DNA of 64,000 nt from Prevotella sp. P6B1 (GCF_000702825.1 NZ_JNKF01000013.1:304947-368946), one strand, 5' to 3'. Counted from the stretch's first letter, positions 8,150-17,950 are shown. Made by a program: numbers and translations. The notes: generated from the sequence alone by a model not told the origin.

Positions 8150-8173
8150 ATCCCAAATCCCAGTATCCCAGTT
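8150..8173 (-). repeat. Right copy of perfect 24-bp inverted repeat
   Basis: Exact reverse complement of 3609-3632, starting 6 bp after the stop of the primase-like gene. Confidence 0.8.
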
Positions 8174-8297
8174 TATCAGGGGTGCTGGGATTGCTGCAAA
8201 GGCAGTACACCACCGCAATCTCATGACATAAAACCAAAAAAACACACTTATTTTTCATTTTTCCGTAAAAAAATGCATCCGATTTAAAAAAAAACAC

Positions 8298-8305
8298 TAA
8301 TTTTG
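8298..8305 (+). promoter_or_regulatory. Putative -7 box of the polysaccharide export operon
   Basis: TAATTTTG followed by a ~70-nt leader before the kinase gene; no convincing TTG element. Confidence 0.45.
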
Positions 8306-8379
8306 TACCGAATAAACATCGGACTCGCGAATTTCGACGAGGAAAGGTGTGACTATAAGAATTATTATTATTAACAAAT

Positions 8380-10935
8380 ATGTCAGAAGAAAAGAAATTA
8401 AGTTTAGCTGAAATCGAAGATTTATCAACTAACGAAGTAGAGGGAGAATCATGGTTCAATTTCCAGAATCTCTATACACTTTTCATCCTTAACTGGAAGT
8501 GGTTTGCAGTATCACTCGTTGTGTTCCTTGTCGGCGCTTACGTCTATCTTAAGTACACAAGCCCCGTCTATTCCGTATCAGCAAAGATGCTGATCAAGGA
8601 CGACAAACAACAGAGCCGACGTGGTGGCGACCTGCTGGCCAACATGCAGGATTTTGGTTTTATGTCCAACTCGTCGGGTTTTGAGAACGAGATGGAGATC
8701 CTGCAGTCGCGCATCTTGGTGCGTGATGCCGTGAAAGACCTCAAACTCTATGCCAATTATTACAGTAAGGGTCTGGTCAAAGAGCAGATTGTATATGGCA
8801 CCCAGCCTGGCATCGTGGATATCGATGAGACAAGCCTCGACAACATGGATAAAGTACTGCTCGAAGAGAGCCGCAGCATCGATATGCGCATATCTTCAAA
8901 CGACGAGGGCATCAAAATTGAGGGAGCCCTGCTGAAAAACGGTGTGGTAGTATCAAACTTCACCTTCGAGCCCAAGCAACTCCCTGCTACCTATCGCACT
9001 GACTATGGTACCCTGTCGTTCAAGAAGAATCCTAAATACACTGCCCCTGCCGATGGTAAAATACCCGACTATAGAGTAGTGATCATGCCTCCTATGCAGG
9101 TGGCAGCAGGCTATCTGGGCAACCTCTCAGTAGCTGCTACCTCGAAGCAGACTTCTATCGCCCAGCTCACCTTCAACGACGCCAATGTACGCAGAGGTCT
9201 CGACTTCCTCCGCGCACTGGTTGTAAGCTACAACCGTCAGGCTAATGCCGATAAGAACGAAGTAGCGCTGAAGACTGAGGAATTCATCAACGACCGTATC
9301 AAGAAAATCAACGAAGAACTCGGACACACCGAGGGATCACTCGAGAAGTATAAGAAGCAGAATACTGTTACCAACCTGCAGATGGATGCTTCGCAGTCGC
9401 TCCAGATGTCAACCCAGTACAGCACCAAGCTGGCCGAGGCTAACTCGCAGATCCAGCTGCTCGACTATCTGCGCGAATTTGTGGACAATCCATCCAATCA
9501 GTATAAGATTATCCCATCGAACGTAGGTATGACCGATGGTGCTTCAACATCACTCATCTCGAGCTACAACAAGACCGTTCAGGAACGTAACCGCCTGCTG
9601 AAGGTGGCCAGCGATCAGGCTCCACAGGTAATCATACTCACCTCTACACTCGACGAGTTGCAGGGGTCTATCCGTACAGCGCTGCTTCAGGCACGCCGTA
9701 CTGCCGATATCCAGCGCCGAGGCATTCAGAACGAGTATGCCAAGTATCAGGGCCGCTTGGGAAGCACACCTGAGCAGGAGCGCGTACTCACAGAAATCGG
9801 ACGTCAGCAGGAGGTTCGCTCTGGTCTGTATCTGATGCTGCTCCAGAAGCGTGAGGAGAACAGCATCTCACTGGCTGCCACAGCCGATAAGGGTAAGCTG
9901 ATTGACGATCCTCAGTCACTAGGACAGGTTAAGCCTAAGAAGTCTATCATCATGATGGCAGCATTCATCCTGGGTCTGGCATTACCACTCGGTATCCTGT
10001 TCGTTATCCAGATGTTCAAATACAAACTGGAAGGTCACGACGACCTGGAGAAGCTCACCAAGCTGCCTATCATTGCCGATGTGCCTGTGGCCAGCGATAG
10101 CGCCAAGACCGCCGCTGGTATTGTGGTTCACGAAAACAAGAACACCCAGATGGACGAGGTATTCCGTTCGCTGCGTACAAATATCCAGTTCATGCTCAAA
10201 GAGCACGAGAACACCATTCTCTTCACATCATCGGCCAGTGGTGAAGGTAAGACCTTCCTCGCAGCCAACCTGGCTGTATCGTTCGCATTGCTGGGCAAGA
10301 AGGTAATCCTTTGCGGACTTGATATCCGTAAACCTGCCCTGGGTAAGCTGTTCGATATCCAGAGTGAGCGCAAAGTTGGTGTTTCGAAGTTGCTGGCTGC
10401 CGATAAGGTAACACTGGATAAGATTAACGATCAGGTAGTGAAATCGGGCATTAACGACAACCTCGACCTGCTGTTGGCTGGTCCTATCCCCCCCAACCCA
10501 ACCGAGTTGCTGGCTCGCGAGAACCTGAAAGATACACTCGACATCCTGAAAGAGAAGTACGACTATGTCATCCTCGATACAGCACCTGTGGGCTTGGTAA
10601 CTGATACACTCCAGGTGGCTAAGTTTGCTAACGTATGCTGCTACGTAACCCGTGCCGACTATACACCTAAGACCGATGTCGGTATCGTGAACAGCCTGGC
10701 TCTCGAGCAGAAGCTGCCTAATCCATGCGTAGTACTGAACGGTGTAGATATGTCGAAGAAGAAGTACGGCTACTACTACGGCTATGGCACCTACGGTAAG
10801 TATGGTAAATATGGCCGCTACGGCTATGGCAGCTATGGCAAATACGGTTACGGTGGCTACGGACGCTATGGCGCTTATGGAAACTATGCCGACTCACGCT
10901 ATGGTAATAAGGACGACGATAGCATCAAGAAATGA
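8380..10935 (+). CDS. Wzc-type polysaccharide co-polymerase with BY-kinase domain
   Basis: The 851-residue inner-membrane protein controls length and export of exopolysaccharide. An N-terminal membrane segment (WFAVSLVVFLVGAYVYL, about 45-62) begins a Wzz domain, a periplasmic coiled-coil region follows (about 290-480), and a second membrane segment lies near 525-545. The cytoplasmic tyrosine kinase has Walker A SSASGEGKT near 615-624, Walker A' VILCGLDIRKP near 642 and Walker B YVILDTAPVG near 728. The C-terminal ~55 residues hold 18 tyrosines in YG-type repeats, the autophosphorylation cluster of the family but unusually dense. It overlaps the HAD gene by 4 bp and is grouped with a Wza-like gene. 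Confidence 0.93.
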   Translation: MSEEKKLSLAEIEDLSTNEVEGESWFNFQNLYTLFILNWKWFAVSLVVFLVGAYVYLKYTSPVYSVSAKMLIKDDKQQSRRGGDLLANMQDFGFMSNSSGFENEMEILQSRILVRDAVKDLKLYANYYSKGLVKEQIVYGTQPGIVDIDETSLDNMDKVLLEESRSIDMRISSNDEGIKIEGALLKNGVVVSNFTFEPKQLPATYRTDYGTLSFKKNPKYTAPADGKIPDYRVVIMPPMQVAAGYLGNLSVAATSKQTSIAQLTFNDANVRRGLDFLRALVVSYNRQANADKNEVALKTEEFINDRIKKINEELGHTEGSLEKYKKQNTVTNLQMDASQSLQMSTQYSTKLAEANSQIQLLDYLREFVDNPSNQYKIIPSNVGMTDGASTSLISSYNKTVQERNRLLKVASDQAPQVIILTSTLDELQGSIRTALLQARRTADIQRRGIQNEYAKYQGRLGSTPEQERVLTEIGRQQEVRSGLYLMLLQKREENSISLAATADKGKLIDDPQSLGQVKPKKSIIMMAAFILGLALPLGILFVIQMFKYKLEGHDDLEKLTKLPIIADVPVASDSAKTAAGIVVHENKNTQMDEVFRSLRTNIQFMLKEHENTILFTSSASGEGKTFLAANLAVSFALLGKKVILCGLDIRKPALGKLFDIQSERKVGVSKLLAADKVTLDKINDQVVKSGINDNLDLLLAGPIPPNPTELLARENLKDTLDILKEKYDYVILDTAPVGLVTDTLQVAKFANVCCYVTRADYTPKTDVGIVNSLALEQKLPNPCVVLNGVDMSKKKYGYYYGYGTYGKYGKYGRYGYGSYGKYGYGGYGRYGAYGNYADSRYGNKDDDSIKK

Positions 10936-11336
10936 CAATAGCAGTAGACTTTGACGGCACCATCGTTGAAAACAAGTATCCTGAGATTGGCGATGAGCGT
11001 GATTTTGCTACCGATACGCTGAAAATGCTTATCAAGGAGCGTCACCAGCTGATTCTGTGGACTTGCCGCGAGGGTAAACTGCTGGACGATGCGTTAGCCT
11101 GGTGCCGCGAGCGAGGCGTAGAATTCTATGCCGTGAATCGCGACTATCCAGAGGAGACCTTCGACAACAACCCCGTCTTCTCACGAAAGCTGAAAGCCGA
11201 CCTGTTTATTGACGACCGTAACATTGGCGGGCTGCCCGACTGGGGCGACATCTATCAGATGATTACCCACAAGACGGGCCCCAACCCCAAAGAAGAACAC
11301 CTCCGCAAGCCCAAAAAGCACTGGTGGCAGTTTTAA
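10932..11336 (+). CDS. Small HAD-superfamily phosphatase-like protein
   Basis: A 134-residue HAD-fold protein. Motif I is VDFDGTIVE (nucleophile D6, acid D8); motif II is likely LWTCREG; motif IV is DLFIDDRNIGG with the acidic pair. There is no cap insertion, so the substrate is probably a phosphoprotein, sugar phosphate or nucleotide; which one cannot be told. Small HADs of this type are common in Bacteroidales, and this one overlaps the kinase gene by 4 bp (ATGA) and precedes the Wza gene, suggesting a role in polysaccharide precursor metabolism or in reversing the kinase (inference). Confidence 0.8.
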   Translation: MTIAVDFDGTIVENKYPEIGDERDFATDTLKMLIKERHQLILWTCREGKLLDDALAWCRERGVEFYAVNRDYPEETFDNNPVFSRKLKADLFIDDRNIGGLPDWGDIYQMITHKTGPNPKEEHLRKPKKHWWQF

Positions 11337-11369
11337 ACCATACAAAGTAAAAATAAAAAAAATAGAGAT

Positions 11370-12170
11370 ATGAAGAAGTTTTATTATCTTTTTGTTGTTT
11401 TGGCAGTTGCCACTATCATGTCATCGTGTGGCAGCACTAAGAATGTGGCCTATTTCAAGAATAGCGACAGCATTGACTTCAGTCAGTCGCGACGTCTTTA
11501 CGATGCCAAGATTATGCCTAAGGATCAGTTGACCATCACCGTCAACACCACCGATCCAGAAGTATCGAGTGCATTCAACCTGATCATGCAGAACGCCTAT
11601 ACCCAGGGACGTAACCTTAATTCTGGTGGTGGTGGTACCGTAATGCCCTATCTCGTAGACAATGAGGGTTACATCAAATTCCCCATAATCGGAGCCCTGA
11701 AGGTGGTAGGACTGACCAAGCGCCAGTGCGAAAGGATGATTGAAGACAAGATTCGTCCATATCTCTCAGAAAACGAAAACCCAGTGGTTACCGTACAGAT
11801 GTCGAGCTACTCTATCTCAGTACTTGGCGAAGTGGCTCGCCCTGGTACATTCATGGTATCGCGCGAGGAGATCACCATCCTCGAGGCTCTGGCTCAGGCA
11901 GGCGACCTCACCATCTATGGTGTGCGCGACAAGGTGAAGCTGATTCGTAAGAATGCCGACGGCAAAAAGGAAATGCACACCCTGAACCTGAACGACGCCA
12001 ACATCGTTAACTCGCCCTACTACTATCTGCAGCAGAACGATGTAGTATATGTAGAGCCTAACAAGGTGAAGGCACAGAACTCGAGTGTAGGTAGCATGAC
12101 CACCCTCTGGTTCAGCGCAACCAGCATTCTGATCTCACTGACCTCGCTGCTGTACAACATCCTGAAATAA
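11370..12170 (+). CDS. Wza-type outer-membrane polysaccharide export lipoprotein
   Basis: The 266-residue lipoprotein has lipobox IMSSC (about residues 16-20). A Poly_export domain follows (KIMPKDQLTITVNTTDPEVSSAFN...), with the VDNEGYIKFPIIGALKVVGLT motif and an SLBB-like region (SISVLGEVARPGTFMVSREEITILEALAQAGDLTIYG). The C-terminal hydrophobic helix (LWFSATSILISLTSLLYNIL) would form the outer-membrane pore as in Wza. It is the third gene of the kinase operon and is followed by a strong terminator at 12195-12233, so the operon ends here; polymerase and glycosyltransferase genes must lie elsewhere. Confidence 0.92.
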   Translation: MKKFYYLFVVLAVATIMSSCGSTKNVAYFKNSDSIDFSQSRRLYDAKIMPKDQLTITVNTTDPEVSSAFNLIMQNAYTQGRNLNSGGGGTVMPYLVDNEGYIKFPIIGALKVVGLTKRQCERMIEDKIRPYLSENENPVVTVQMSSYSISVLGEVARPGTFMVSREEITILEALAQAGDLTIYGVRDKVKLIRKNADGKKEMHTLNLNDANIVNSPYYYLQQNDVVYVEPNKVKAQNSSVGSMTTLWFSATSILISLTSLLYNILK

Positions 12171-12194
12171 GACCATTTTTCATTATCTAATATC

Positions 12195-12233
12195 GAAGGT
12201 GCAGGCAAATTCATGCTTAGCACCTTCTTTTTT
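12195..12233 (+). terminator. Rho-independent terminator of the export operon
   Basis: Stem GAAGGTGC (12195-12202) with GCACCTTC (12220-12227), then six T. Confidence 0.88.
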
Positions 12234-12301
12234 AGCCCGTTTACTCAAACGTTTACATAAGATTTTCGAGGGGTGACGATACATTGTTGGCGGAAAGTGC
12301 G

Positions 12302-12309
12302 TATCTTTG
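12302..12309 (+). promoter_or_regulatory. -7 box for the small ORF at 12384
   Basis: TATCTTTG. Because it lies inside the longest open frame, translation must start downstream, at the ATG at 12384. Confidence 0.55.
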
Positions 12310-12383
12310 CAACTGATAACAAGAGAGAGAAGCAAGGAAGACCATACGACAAACTACGAATCGAATATATAAATGTAACAGCT

Positions 12384-12617
12384 ATGAGTAAAGGATTTGT
12401 TATCGGAGACCGTTCGAAGGATGAGTGGATATCTGTTCTGGACACAGACAAGAAGAAACTCGAGTTTACAAGCCTTCTGGCCAGCGCCAAAGAATATCTG
12501 CAGGAAGAAGACGCGCAGATGGAACTGGCAGAAATCCAGAAAACTGGTTACTTCAGCGATCTGCAGATCTACTTGAAGGAGGATAACAAAGCGTATAAGA
12601 TTGACGAATGCGACTGA
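12384..12617 (+). CDS. Small hypothetical acidic protein
   Basis: A 77-residue, charged, soluble protein starting MSKGFVIGDRSKDEW; I recognise no family. The start is set by the -7 box at 12302-12309, which leaves a leader of about 70 nt. The middle (EYLQEEDAQMELAEIQKTG) is predicted helical. It is monocistronic: a terminator precedes its promoter and a bidirectional one follows its stop. Confidence 0.7.
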   Translation: MSKGFVIGDRSKDEWISVLDTDKKKLEFTSLLASAKEYLQEEDAQMELAEIQKTGYFSDLQIYLKEDNKAYKIDECD

Positions 12618-12641
12618 CTCATTCATGTAAGAGATGCAAAG

Positions 12642-12673
12642 AAAAACCCCGCTAAACAGCGGGGTTTACTTTT
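12642..12673. terminator. Bidirectional terminator between convergent genes
   Basis: AAACCCCGC (12644-12652) pairs with GCGGGGTTT (12659-12667), with A-rich and T-rich flanks on the two sides; serves both the small ORF and the leftward oxidoreductase. Confidence 0.85.
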
Positions 12674-12679
12674 TGTGCC

Positions 12680-13726
12680 TTATCGTGCAGAATCATCCTT
12701 TTTCTTGAGCCATGTTTCACGCCTCATCTTAGTATCAAAAATCCACTTGACGGCACCTGGATGATGGCACAGCCATTTCACTATAGCAAAACCAAAGCCA
12801 CTGAAGAACACCTTAGTAACCCACATCTCCTTACGCATCTTGCGGAAGATACCTGCATTCACCTGACGGAAGGGAATATTCTGCGTGATGGCTTTAGCAG
12901 CATTCTCAGCCGTTCTCATGGCGTCATAGAGTCCTTCACAAGTAGAGCGATTGGCAAATCCACCCGCATCACCTATCAAGATAATATGATCGTGAAGTGG
13001 ATAGTCATTCGACAGGTAGATAAAAGCACCACGAGCCTTACCTTCAGGAACACCATTATCGTTCATCACCTTACGGAACTTGGCTGGCGTTGTAGCTGCA
13101 TCGCCGAACCCTACAATATCGTATTCCTTATTAGGGAAACGATAGAAATAGCCGCCAATGCAGTAGCTTTGCGAGAGCGTAACGTCGATGCTGTTATCAC
13201 CACTCTTCTCTACATATTGCTCCATCGCAAGAATACCACGGTCAGTATCAGGCTTCAAATAACGGCGCACAAAACTATTCGTGCCGTCGGCACCTACCAG
13301 ATAGTGACATGCTATCTGCATTCCATCCTTCAACGTAACAAAAATCTGGCCATCGCGCTCTTCTATCTTGTCAGGTGCGCCCTGAATGAACTCACCACCA
13401 TGATCCTGATAGTGCTTAAGCAACGCATGATCGAAATACTTACGCTGTACGATACGGATGGGCTCGTCAATGTCAAACTCGCAACGGGCTTGGTTGTCGA
13501 CATTGAGCCGGATGTGTGACACGGGGTTATACTCGTAAGGAACCCCAGGAATGAGACGCTCAAGAAGATGCCACGTCTTGGATGTCAGACCACCTCCACA
13601 GATCTTATCACGTGGGAAAGTACAATGGTCGATGAGCAGACAGTCAACACCAGCCTTCAAGAGTAAATTCGCACAAACGGAGCCGGCCGGGCCGGCTCCA
13701 ATAATCAATACTTCAACTTTCTTCAT
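12680..13726 (-). CDS. Geranylgeranyl reductase-family FAD oxidoreductase
   Basis: A 348-residue flavoprotein. The N-terminal Rossmann motif is VLIIGAGPAGSVCANLLLKAG (about residues 5-25), followed by the family signature DKICGGGLT (about 41-49) and a second FAD contact ILIGDAGGFANRSTCEGLYDAM (about 250-270). Members reduce polyprenyl chains or act as menaquinone/lipid-related reductases; substrate here is unknown. It begins directly after the methylmalonyl-CoA mutase large-subunit stop with no gap and is likely co-transcribed with mutA and mutB, but no metabolic link is evident. Confidence 0.85.
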   Translation of the reverse strand: MKKVEVLIIGAGPAGSVCANLLLKAGVDCLLIDHCTFPRDKICGGGLTSKTWHLLERLIPGVPYEYNPVSHIRLNVDNQARCEFDIDEPIRIVQRKYFDHALLKHYQDHGGEFIQGAPDKIEERDGQIFVTLKDGMQIACHYLVGADGTNSFVRRYLKPDTDRGILAMEQYVEKSGDNSIDVTLSQSYCIGGYFYRFPNKEYDIVGFGDAATTPAKFRKVMNDNGVPEGKARGAFIYLSNDYPLHDHIILIGDAGGFANRSTCEGLYDAMRTAENAAKAITQNIPFRQVNAGIFRKMRKEMWVTKVFFSGFGFAIVKWLCHHPGAVKWIFDTKMRRETWLKKKDDSAR

Positions 13727-15892
13727 TTATTCTTTATCAAGTAGGATCTTCATCATCTGGATAGCCGAATAAGGAATCGGGGTGCCAGGACCAAAGATAC
13801 AAGCCACGCCAGCCTTGTAGAGGAAGTCGTAGTCCTGAGCAGGAATCACACCACCAGCGGTAACCATGATATCCTCGCGACCCAGCTTCTTCAGTTCCTC
13901 AATGAGCTGTGGAATCAGCGTCTTATGACCAGCTGCGAGCGACGAAGCACCTACAATATGCACATCGTTCTCAACAGCCTGACGCGCAGCCTCTTCTGGT
14001 GTCTGGAACAGCGGTCCCATATCCACGTCGAAGCCACAGTCGGCATAACCTGTTGCCACTACCTTTGCACCACGGTCGTGACCATCCTGACCCATCTTGG
14101 CAACGAAGATACGTGGACGGCGACCTTCCTTCTCAGCGAACTCATCGGTAAGGCGCTTGGCCTCCTCGAAGTCCTTATCGTTCTTTGATTCTGAACTATA
14201 CACGCCTGAAATTGTTCTGATTACAGCCTTATAACGACCTACGATCTCTTCGCAGGCATCCGAAATCTCACCCAGAGTACAACGCAGCTGAGCAGCCTTT
14301 ACAGCCAGATCGAGCAGGTTGTTCTCGCTCTTGCGACCTTCCTTGAAGTCGCGTACACACTCAGTGATAGCCTTGAGTGCAGCCTGACAGGCGGCCTCAT
14401 CGCGCGTAGAGCGAACCTGAGCCAAGCTCTCCTCCTGCTGCTTGCGTACAGCGGTGTTATCCACCTCAAGGATATCGATAGGATCCTCGTGCTCCAAACG
14501 GTACTTGTTGGTACCAACGATGGTCTGTACACCACTATCAATACGAGCCTGAGTTCGGGCTGCAGCCTCCTCGATACGCATCTTAGGCAGACCAGTCTCG
14601 ATGGCCTTAGCCATACCGCCCAGCTTCTCAATCTCCTGAATATGCTCCCAAGCCTTGTGAACCAGCTCATTGGTCAGGGTCTCAACATAGTAAGAACCAG
14701 CCCATGGGTCAATCTGCTTGCACACCTTAGTTTCGTTCTGAATATAGATCTGGGTGTTACGAGCGATACGAGCCGAGAAGTCGGTAGGCAGAGCGATAGC
14801 CTCATCAAGCGCATTGGTATGCAGCGACTGGGTGTGACCCAGCACAGCAGCCATTGCCTCGATACAGGTACGACCTACGTTATTGAATGGATCCTGCTCG
14901 GTGAGCGACCAACCAGAGGTCTGCGAGTGGGTACGCAGCGCCAGCGACTTAGGATTCTTGGCGCCGAAGCTCTTCACAATCTTAGCCCACAACAGACGGC
15001 CTGCACGCATCTTGGCAATCTCCATGAAGTGGTTCATACCGATAGCCCAGAAGAACGAGAGTCGAGGTGCAAAAGCATCCACATCGATACCAGCATTCAC
15101 ACCCGTACGCAGGTAGTCCATACCATCGGCCAAGGTGTAAGCCAGCTCGATATCAGCTGTAGCACCAGCCTCCTGCATGTGATAACCCGAGATAGAAATA
15201 GAGTTGAACTTAGGCATCTTCTGCGAGGTATACTCGAAGATATCAGCGATAATCTTCATTGAGAATGCAGGGGGATAGATATAGGTGTTACGCACCATGA
15301 ACTCCTTCAGGATATCGTTCTGGATGGTACCAGCCATCTCCTCTAACTGAGCGCCCTGCTCCAGACCGGCTACGATGTAGAATGCCAGGATAGGCAGCAC
15401 TGCACCATTCATGGTCATTGAAACGGACATCTTGTTCAAGGGGATACCACTGAAGAGCACCTTCATGTTCTCCTCGTTACAGATAGATACGCCAGCCTTA
15501 CCCACATCGCCCACTACACGAGCGTTATCGGGGTCGTAACCACGGTGTGTAGGCAAATCGAAGGCTACAGAAAGACCTTTCTGACCCGAAGCCAGATTAC
15601 GGCGATAGAAGGCATTCGACTCCTCAGCAGTAGAGAATCCGGCATACTGACGGATAGTCCAAGGCTTGAAGGGATACATCATCGAATACGGACCACGCAG
15701 ATAGGGAGGGATACCAGCTGTAAAGTCGAGGTGCTCCATACCTTCAAGGTCTTCCTTTGTATAAACTGGACGAACCTCGATGTGCTCTGGGGTTTTCCAG
15801 TTGGCCTCAATACCATTATCTTTAATCCACTTGGCACCATCCTGAGCCTTGATGCCTGCATAGATATCAATATCTTTAAACTGTTTACGCAT
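13727..15892 (-). CDS. mutB: Methylmalonyl-CoA mutase, large (catalytic) subunit
   Basis: The 721-residue subunit isomerises succinyl-CoA and (R)-methylmalonyl-CoA using adenosylcobalamin. Length and sequence fit: the N-terminal TIM-barrel with [24 protein letters not shown], the barrel core around [22 protein letters not shown], and a C-terminal B12-binding domain with the base-off motif DGHDRG (near residue 600) then [15 protein letters not shown]. It lies 19 bp downstream of the small subunit and directly before the reductase gene. In Bacteroidales this enzyme drives the succinate-to-propionate route, with decarboxylase subunits encoded at 19734-22406. Confidence 0.97.
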   Translation of the reverse strand: MRKQFKDIDIYAGIKAQDGAKWIKDNGIEANWKTPEHIEVRPVYTKEDLEGMEHLDFTAGIPPYLRGPYSMMYPFKPWTIRQYAGFSTAEESNAFYRRNLASGQKGLSVAFDLPTHRGYDPDNARVVGDVGKAGVSICNEENMKVLFSGIPLNKMSVSMTMNGAVLPILAFYIVAGLEQGAQLEEMAGTIQNDILKEFMVRNTYIYPPAFSMKIIADIFEYTSQKMPKFNSISISGYHMQEAGATADIELAYTLADGMDYLRTGVNAGIDVDAFAPRLSFFWAIGMNHFMEIAKMRAGRLLWAKIVKSFGAKNPKSLALRTHSQTSGWSLTEQDPFNNVGRTCIEAMAAVLGHTQSLHTNALDEAIALPTDFSARIARNTQIYIQNETKVCKQIDPWAGSYYVETLTNELVHKAWEHIQEIEKLGGMAKAIETGLPKMRIEEAAARTQARIDSGVQTIVGTNKYRLEHEDPIDILEVDNTAVRKQQEESLAQVRSTRDEAACQAALKAITECVRDFKEGRKSENNLLDLAVKAAQLRCTLGEISDACEEIVGRYKAVIRTISGVYSSESKNDKDFEEAKRLTDEFAEKEGRRPRIFVAKMGQDGHDRGAKVVATGYADCGFDVDMGPLFQTPEEAARQAVENDVHIVGASSLAAGHKTLIPQLIEELKKLGREDIMVTAGGVIPAQDYDFLYKAGVACIFGPGTPIPYSAIQMMKILLDKE

Positions 15893-15911
15893 AATTCAAG
15901 TCTCCTATTCT

Positions 15912-17774
15912 TTAAATACCAAGTTTCTGATTATATTCTTTCAAAGTCTCAAGCACGTTGCACTTCACGTGAACAAAGTTCTCGATGCCAGCGGCCTTCA
16001 GGTCTTCCATGCAAGCAGGCGCACCAGCAACTACGAACATGGCGCGACCATCGAGGTACTTAAAGGCAGGGATAGCGTACTCGGCATACTCATCGTCGCT
16101 CGAGCAGATAACCACGATATCGGCCTTAGCCTCCAAAGCAGCATCAACACCCTCTTCAACGGTCTTGAAGCCCAGGTTATCAATCACCTTATAACCTGCG
16201 CAAGCCAGGAAGTTGCACGAGAACTGTGCACGAGCCTGACGCATGGCCAGATTACCAATGGTCAGCATGAATGCAATAGGAACTTTCTTCTCCTCTGTAT
16301 GGATGCGGAGGTCTTCGAAATCGGCAGCCAGACGAGTACTCTCGATAGCCTTAAAAGGCACGCTCTCCTCACCATGATGGTGCACACCACCACAACCACA
16401 GTTATGCTTATAGGCACGTTTGCCCTCACTCTTCTCTGTGAAGTTAGGGAACTGGTTAGTACCCAGCAGGAACTCCTTACGCTTGGCAGCATCGCCATGA
16501 CGCTTCACATTGGTAGCATTGATATCGTCCTGAATAGTTCCTGCCTTGATAGCTGCGAGGAAGCCTCCCTCCTCTTCTACTTTCAGGAATATCTTCCAAG
16601 CCTCTGTAGCCAAAGCATCTGTCAGGTGCTCAATATAATATGAGCCTGCTGATGGGTCGACAATACGATCGAAGTGGCTCTCCTCCTTAATCAGCAATTG
16701 CTGGTTGCGAGCAATACGCTCAGAGAAATCGGTTGCCTCCTCGTAAGGTGCATCGAATGGCGTTACCACCATCGAGTGAACACTACCTAAGGCAGCACTC
16801 ATAGCCTCGGTCTGCGAACGCAACAGGTTGACATAGCTGTCGAACAGCGTCTGATTATAAGTAGAGGTGGTAGCGTTGATAATCATCTTGCAAGCGCAGT
16901 CGCACTTGGGCTCGTACTGCTTCACAATCTGAGCCCACAGCAAACGGGCTGCACGGAACTTGGCAATCTCCATGAAATAGTTCTCGCTTACACCCATATT
17001 GAACTTGATGCTCTTTGCAGCTGTATCAGTATCAACACCAGCATCAGTAAGCTGCTGCAGATACTCATTACCCCAAGCCAACGCATAGCCCAACTCCTGA
17101 ACGATGTAGGCGCCAGCATTATTGAGGGCATCACTATGAACCACGATACCACGGAAGTTCGGATACTCCTTGAGCGACTCGGCTAATTTAGGTCCGAATG
17201 CCAGAACAGGCGAAACATCCTTACCCTTGAGAACCATCTTCTTCATGGGATCCCATTCAATAGAGCCCACAATCTTATCCTTGTCGTAGCCCTTCTTCTG
17301 CCAATAGGCCTTCAGGATCTCTGCCAGTTCAAGCGAATGACGCTGACAGGTAGAGAAGTTAACCTCGATGCACTCGCAATAGATACCATCGAGCAGTGTC
17401 TCAACAGTATCCATCGACACCATATTGCCAGGAATCTTGAAACCCAAAGAGTCGATACCCTTGTTCAGGATATCGAGTGCCTTTGCATTAGCAGCCTTGG
17501 GGTCGCTGGCCTCGATATTCTGACGGACATACCACTCGTTGGAGTCCTTCTTGTTACCACGAACATAAGGGAACTCACCAGGCAAAGCGTCTGGTGTCTT
17601 CAGATTCGCCAAGTCTTCGCGACGATAGAAGGGCTGTACGTTAAAACCTTCGTTTGTTCTCCATACCAAGCGCTTCTGGAAGTCGGCACCTTTCAGGTCG
17701 ACCTCAATCTTGTCGAGCCATTCCTGTTTGGTCGGCGCTGTGAACTCGGTAAAGAGTTTTTCTTTGTTTGCCAT
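15912..17774 (-). CDS. mutA: Methylmalonyl-CoA mutase, small subunit
   Basis: The 620-residue non-catalytic partner of the mutase heterodimer. It shows the same barrel architecture (FNVQPFYRREDLANLK, EAMSAALGSVHSMVVTPFDAPYEE, RIVDPSAGSYYIEHLTDAL) with a degenerate C-terminal B12-like domain lacking DxHxxG. An odd Cys/His-rich segment, NCGCGGVHHHGEE, sits near residue 455 in the linker between the domains; it resembles a metal-binding loop and I do not know it as a standard part of the family. First gene of the mutA-mutB-reductase unit. Confidence 0.95.
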   Translation of the reverse strand: MANKEKLFTEFTAPTKQEWLDKIEVDLKGADFQKRLVWRTNEGFNVQPFYRREDLANLKTPDALPGEFPYVRGNKKDSNEWYVRQNIEASDPKAANAKALDILNKGIDSLGFKIPGNMVSMDTVETLLDGIYCECIEVNFSTCQRHSLELAEILKAYWQKKGYDKDKIVGSIEWDPMKKMVLKGKDVSPVLAFGPKLAESLKEYPNFRGIVVHSDALNNAGAYIVQELGYALAWGNEYLQQLTDAGVDTDTAAKSIKFNMGVSENYFMEIAKFRAARLLWAQIVKQYEPKCDCACKMIINATTSTYNQTLFDSYVNLLRSQTEAMSAALGSVHSMVVTPFDAPYEEATDFSERIARNQQLLIKEESHFDRIVDPSAGSYYIEHLTDALATEAWKIFLKVEEEGGFLAAIKAGTIQDDINATNVKRHGDAAKRKEFLLGTNQFPNFTEKSEGKRAYKHNCGCGGVHHHGEESVPFKAIESTRLAADFEDLRIHTEEKKVPIAFMLTIGNLAMRQARAQFSCNFLACAGYKVIDNLGFKTVEEGVDAALEAKADIVVICSSDDEYAEYAIPAFKYLDGRAMFVVAGAPACMEDLKAAGIENFVHVKCNVLETLKEYNQKLGI

Positions 17775-17829
17775 AGATTTGATACGTTTATTATTATATA
17801 AGTTGTTTTAAGTTGCTATTATCAGCTGA

Positions 17830-17837
17830 CAAAGTTA
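17830..17837 (-). promoter_or_regulatory. -7 box of the mutA operon
   Basis: TAACTTTG on the minus strand, 56 bp before the mutA start; the TTG element is poor. I see no cobalamin riboswitch in the short leader. Confidence 0.5.
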
Positions 17838-17942
17838 CAACTTTTTTATGCAAAACAGCATTTTGAAGTGTGAAAGAAATAAAAAATCACTATTTATCCA
17901 AAAATAGATGCACAAAAATGCTAAAGATGAGCATTTTTTAAG

Positions 17943-17950
17943 TACCTTTG
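17943..17950 (+). promoter_or_regulatory. -7 box of the AspT-type transporter gene
   Basis: TACCTTTG, 50 bp before the start codon at 18001; no clear TTG element. Confidence 0.5.

Larger units (their letters stand above)
3609..8173. mobile_element. Possible mobile/replicative unit bounded by 24-bp inverted repeats
   Basis: A 4.6-kb block carries three same-strand genes, the largest with a primase-like N-terminal domain and a P-loop domain, flanked by perfect 24-bp inverted repeats with related internal copies. I see no transposase, integrase or clear target-site duplication, so mobility is inference. BT4734-like genes are known to sit beside Bacteroides polysaccharide loci, and here too an export operon follows. 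Confidence 0.35.

Noticed and set aside
14489..15262. 257-codon open frame on the plus strand
   Set aside because: Antisense to mutB; low-complexity composition and no promoter.
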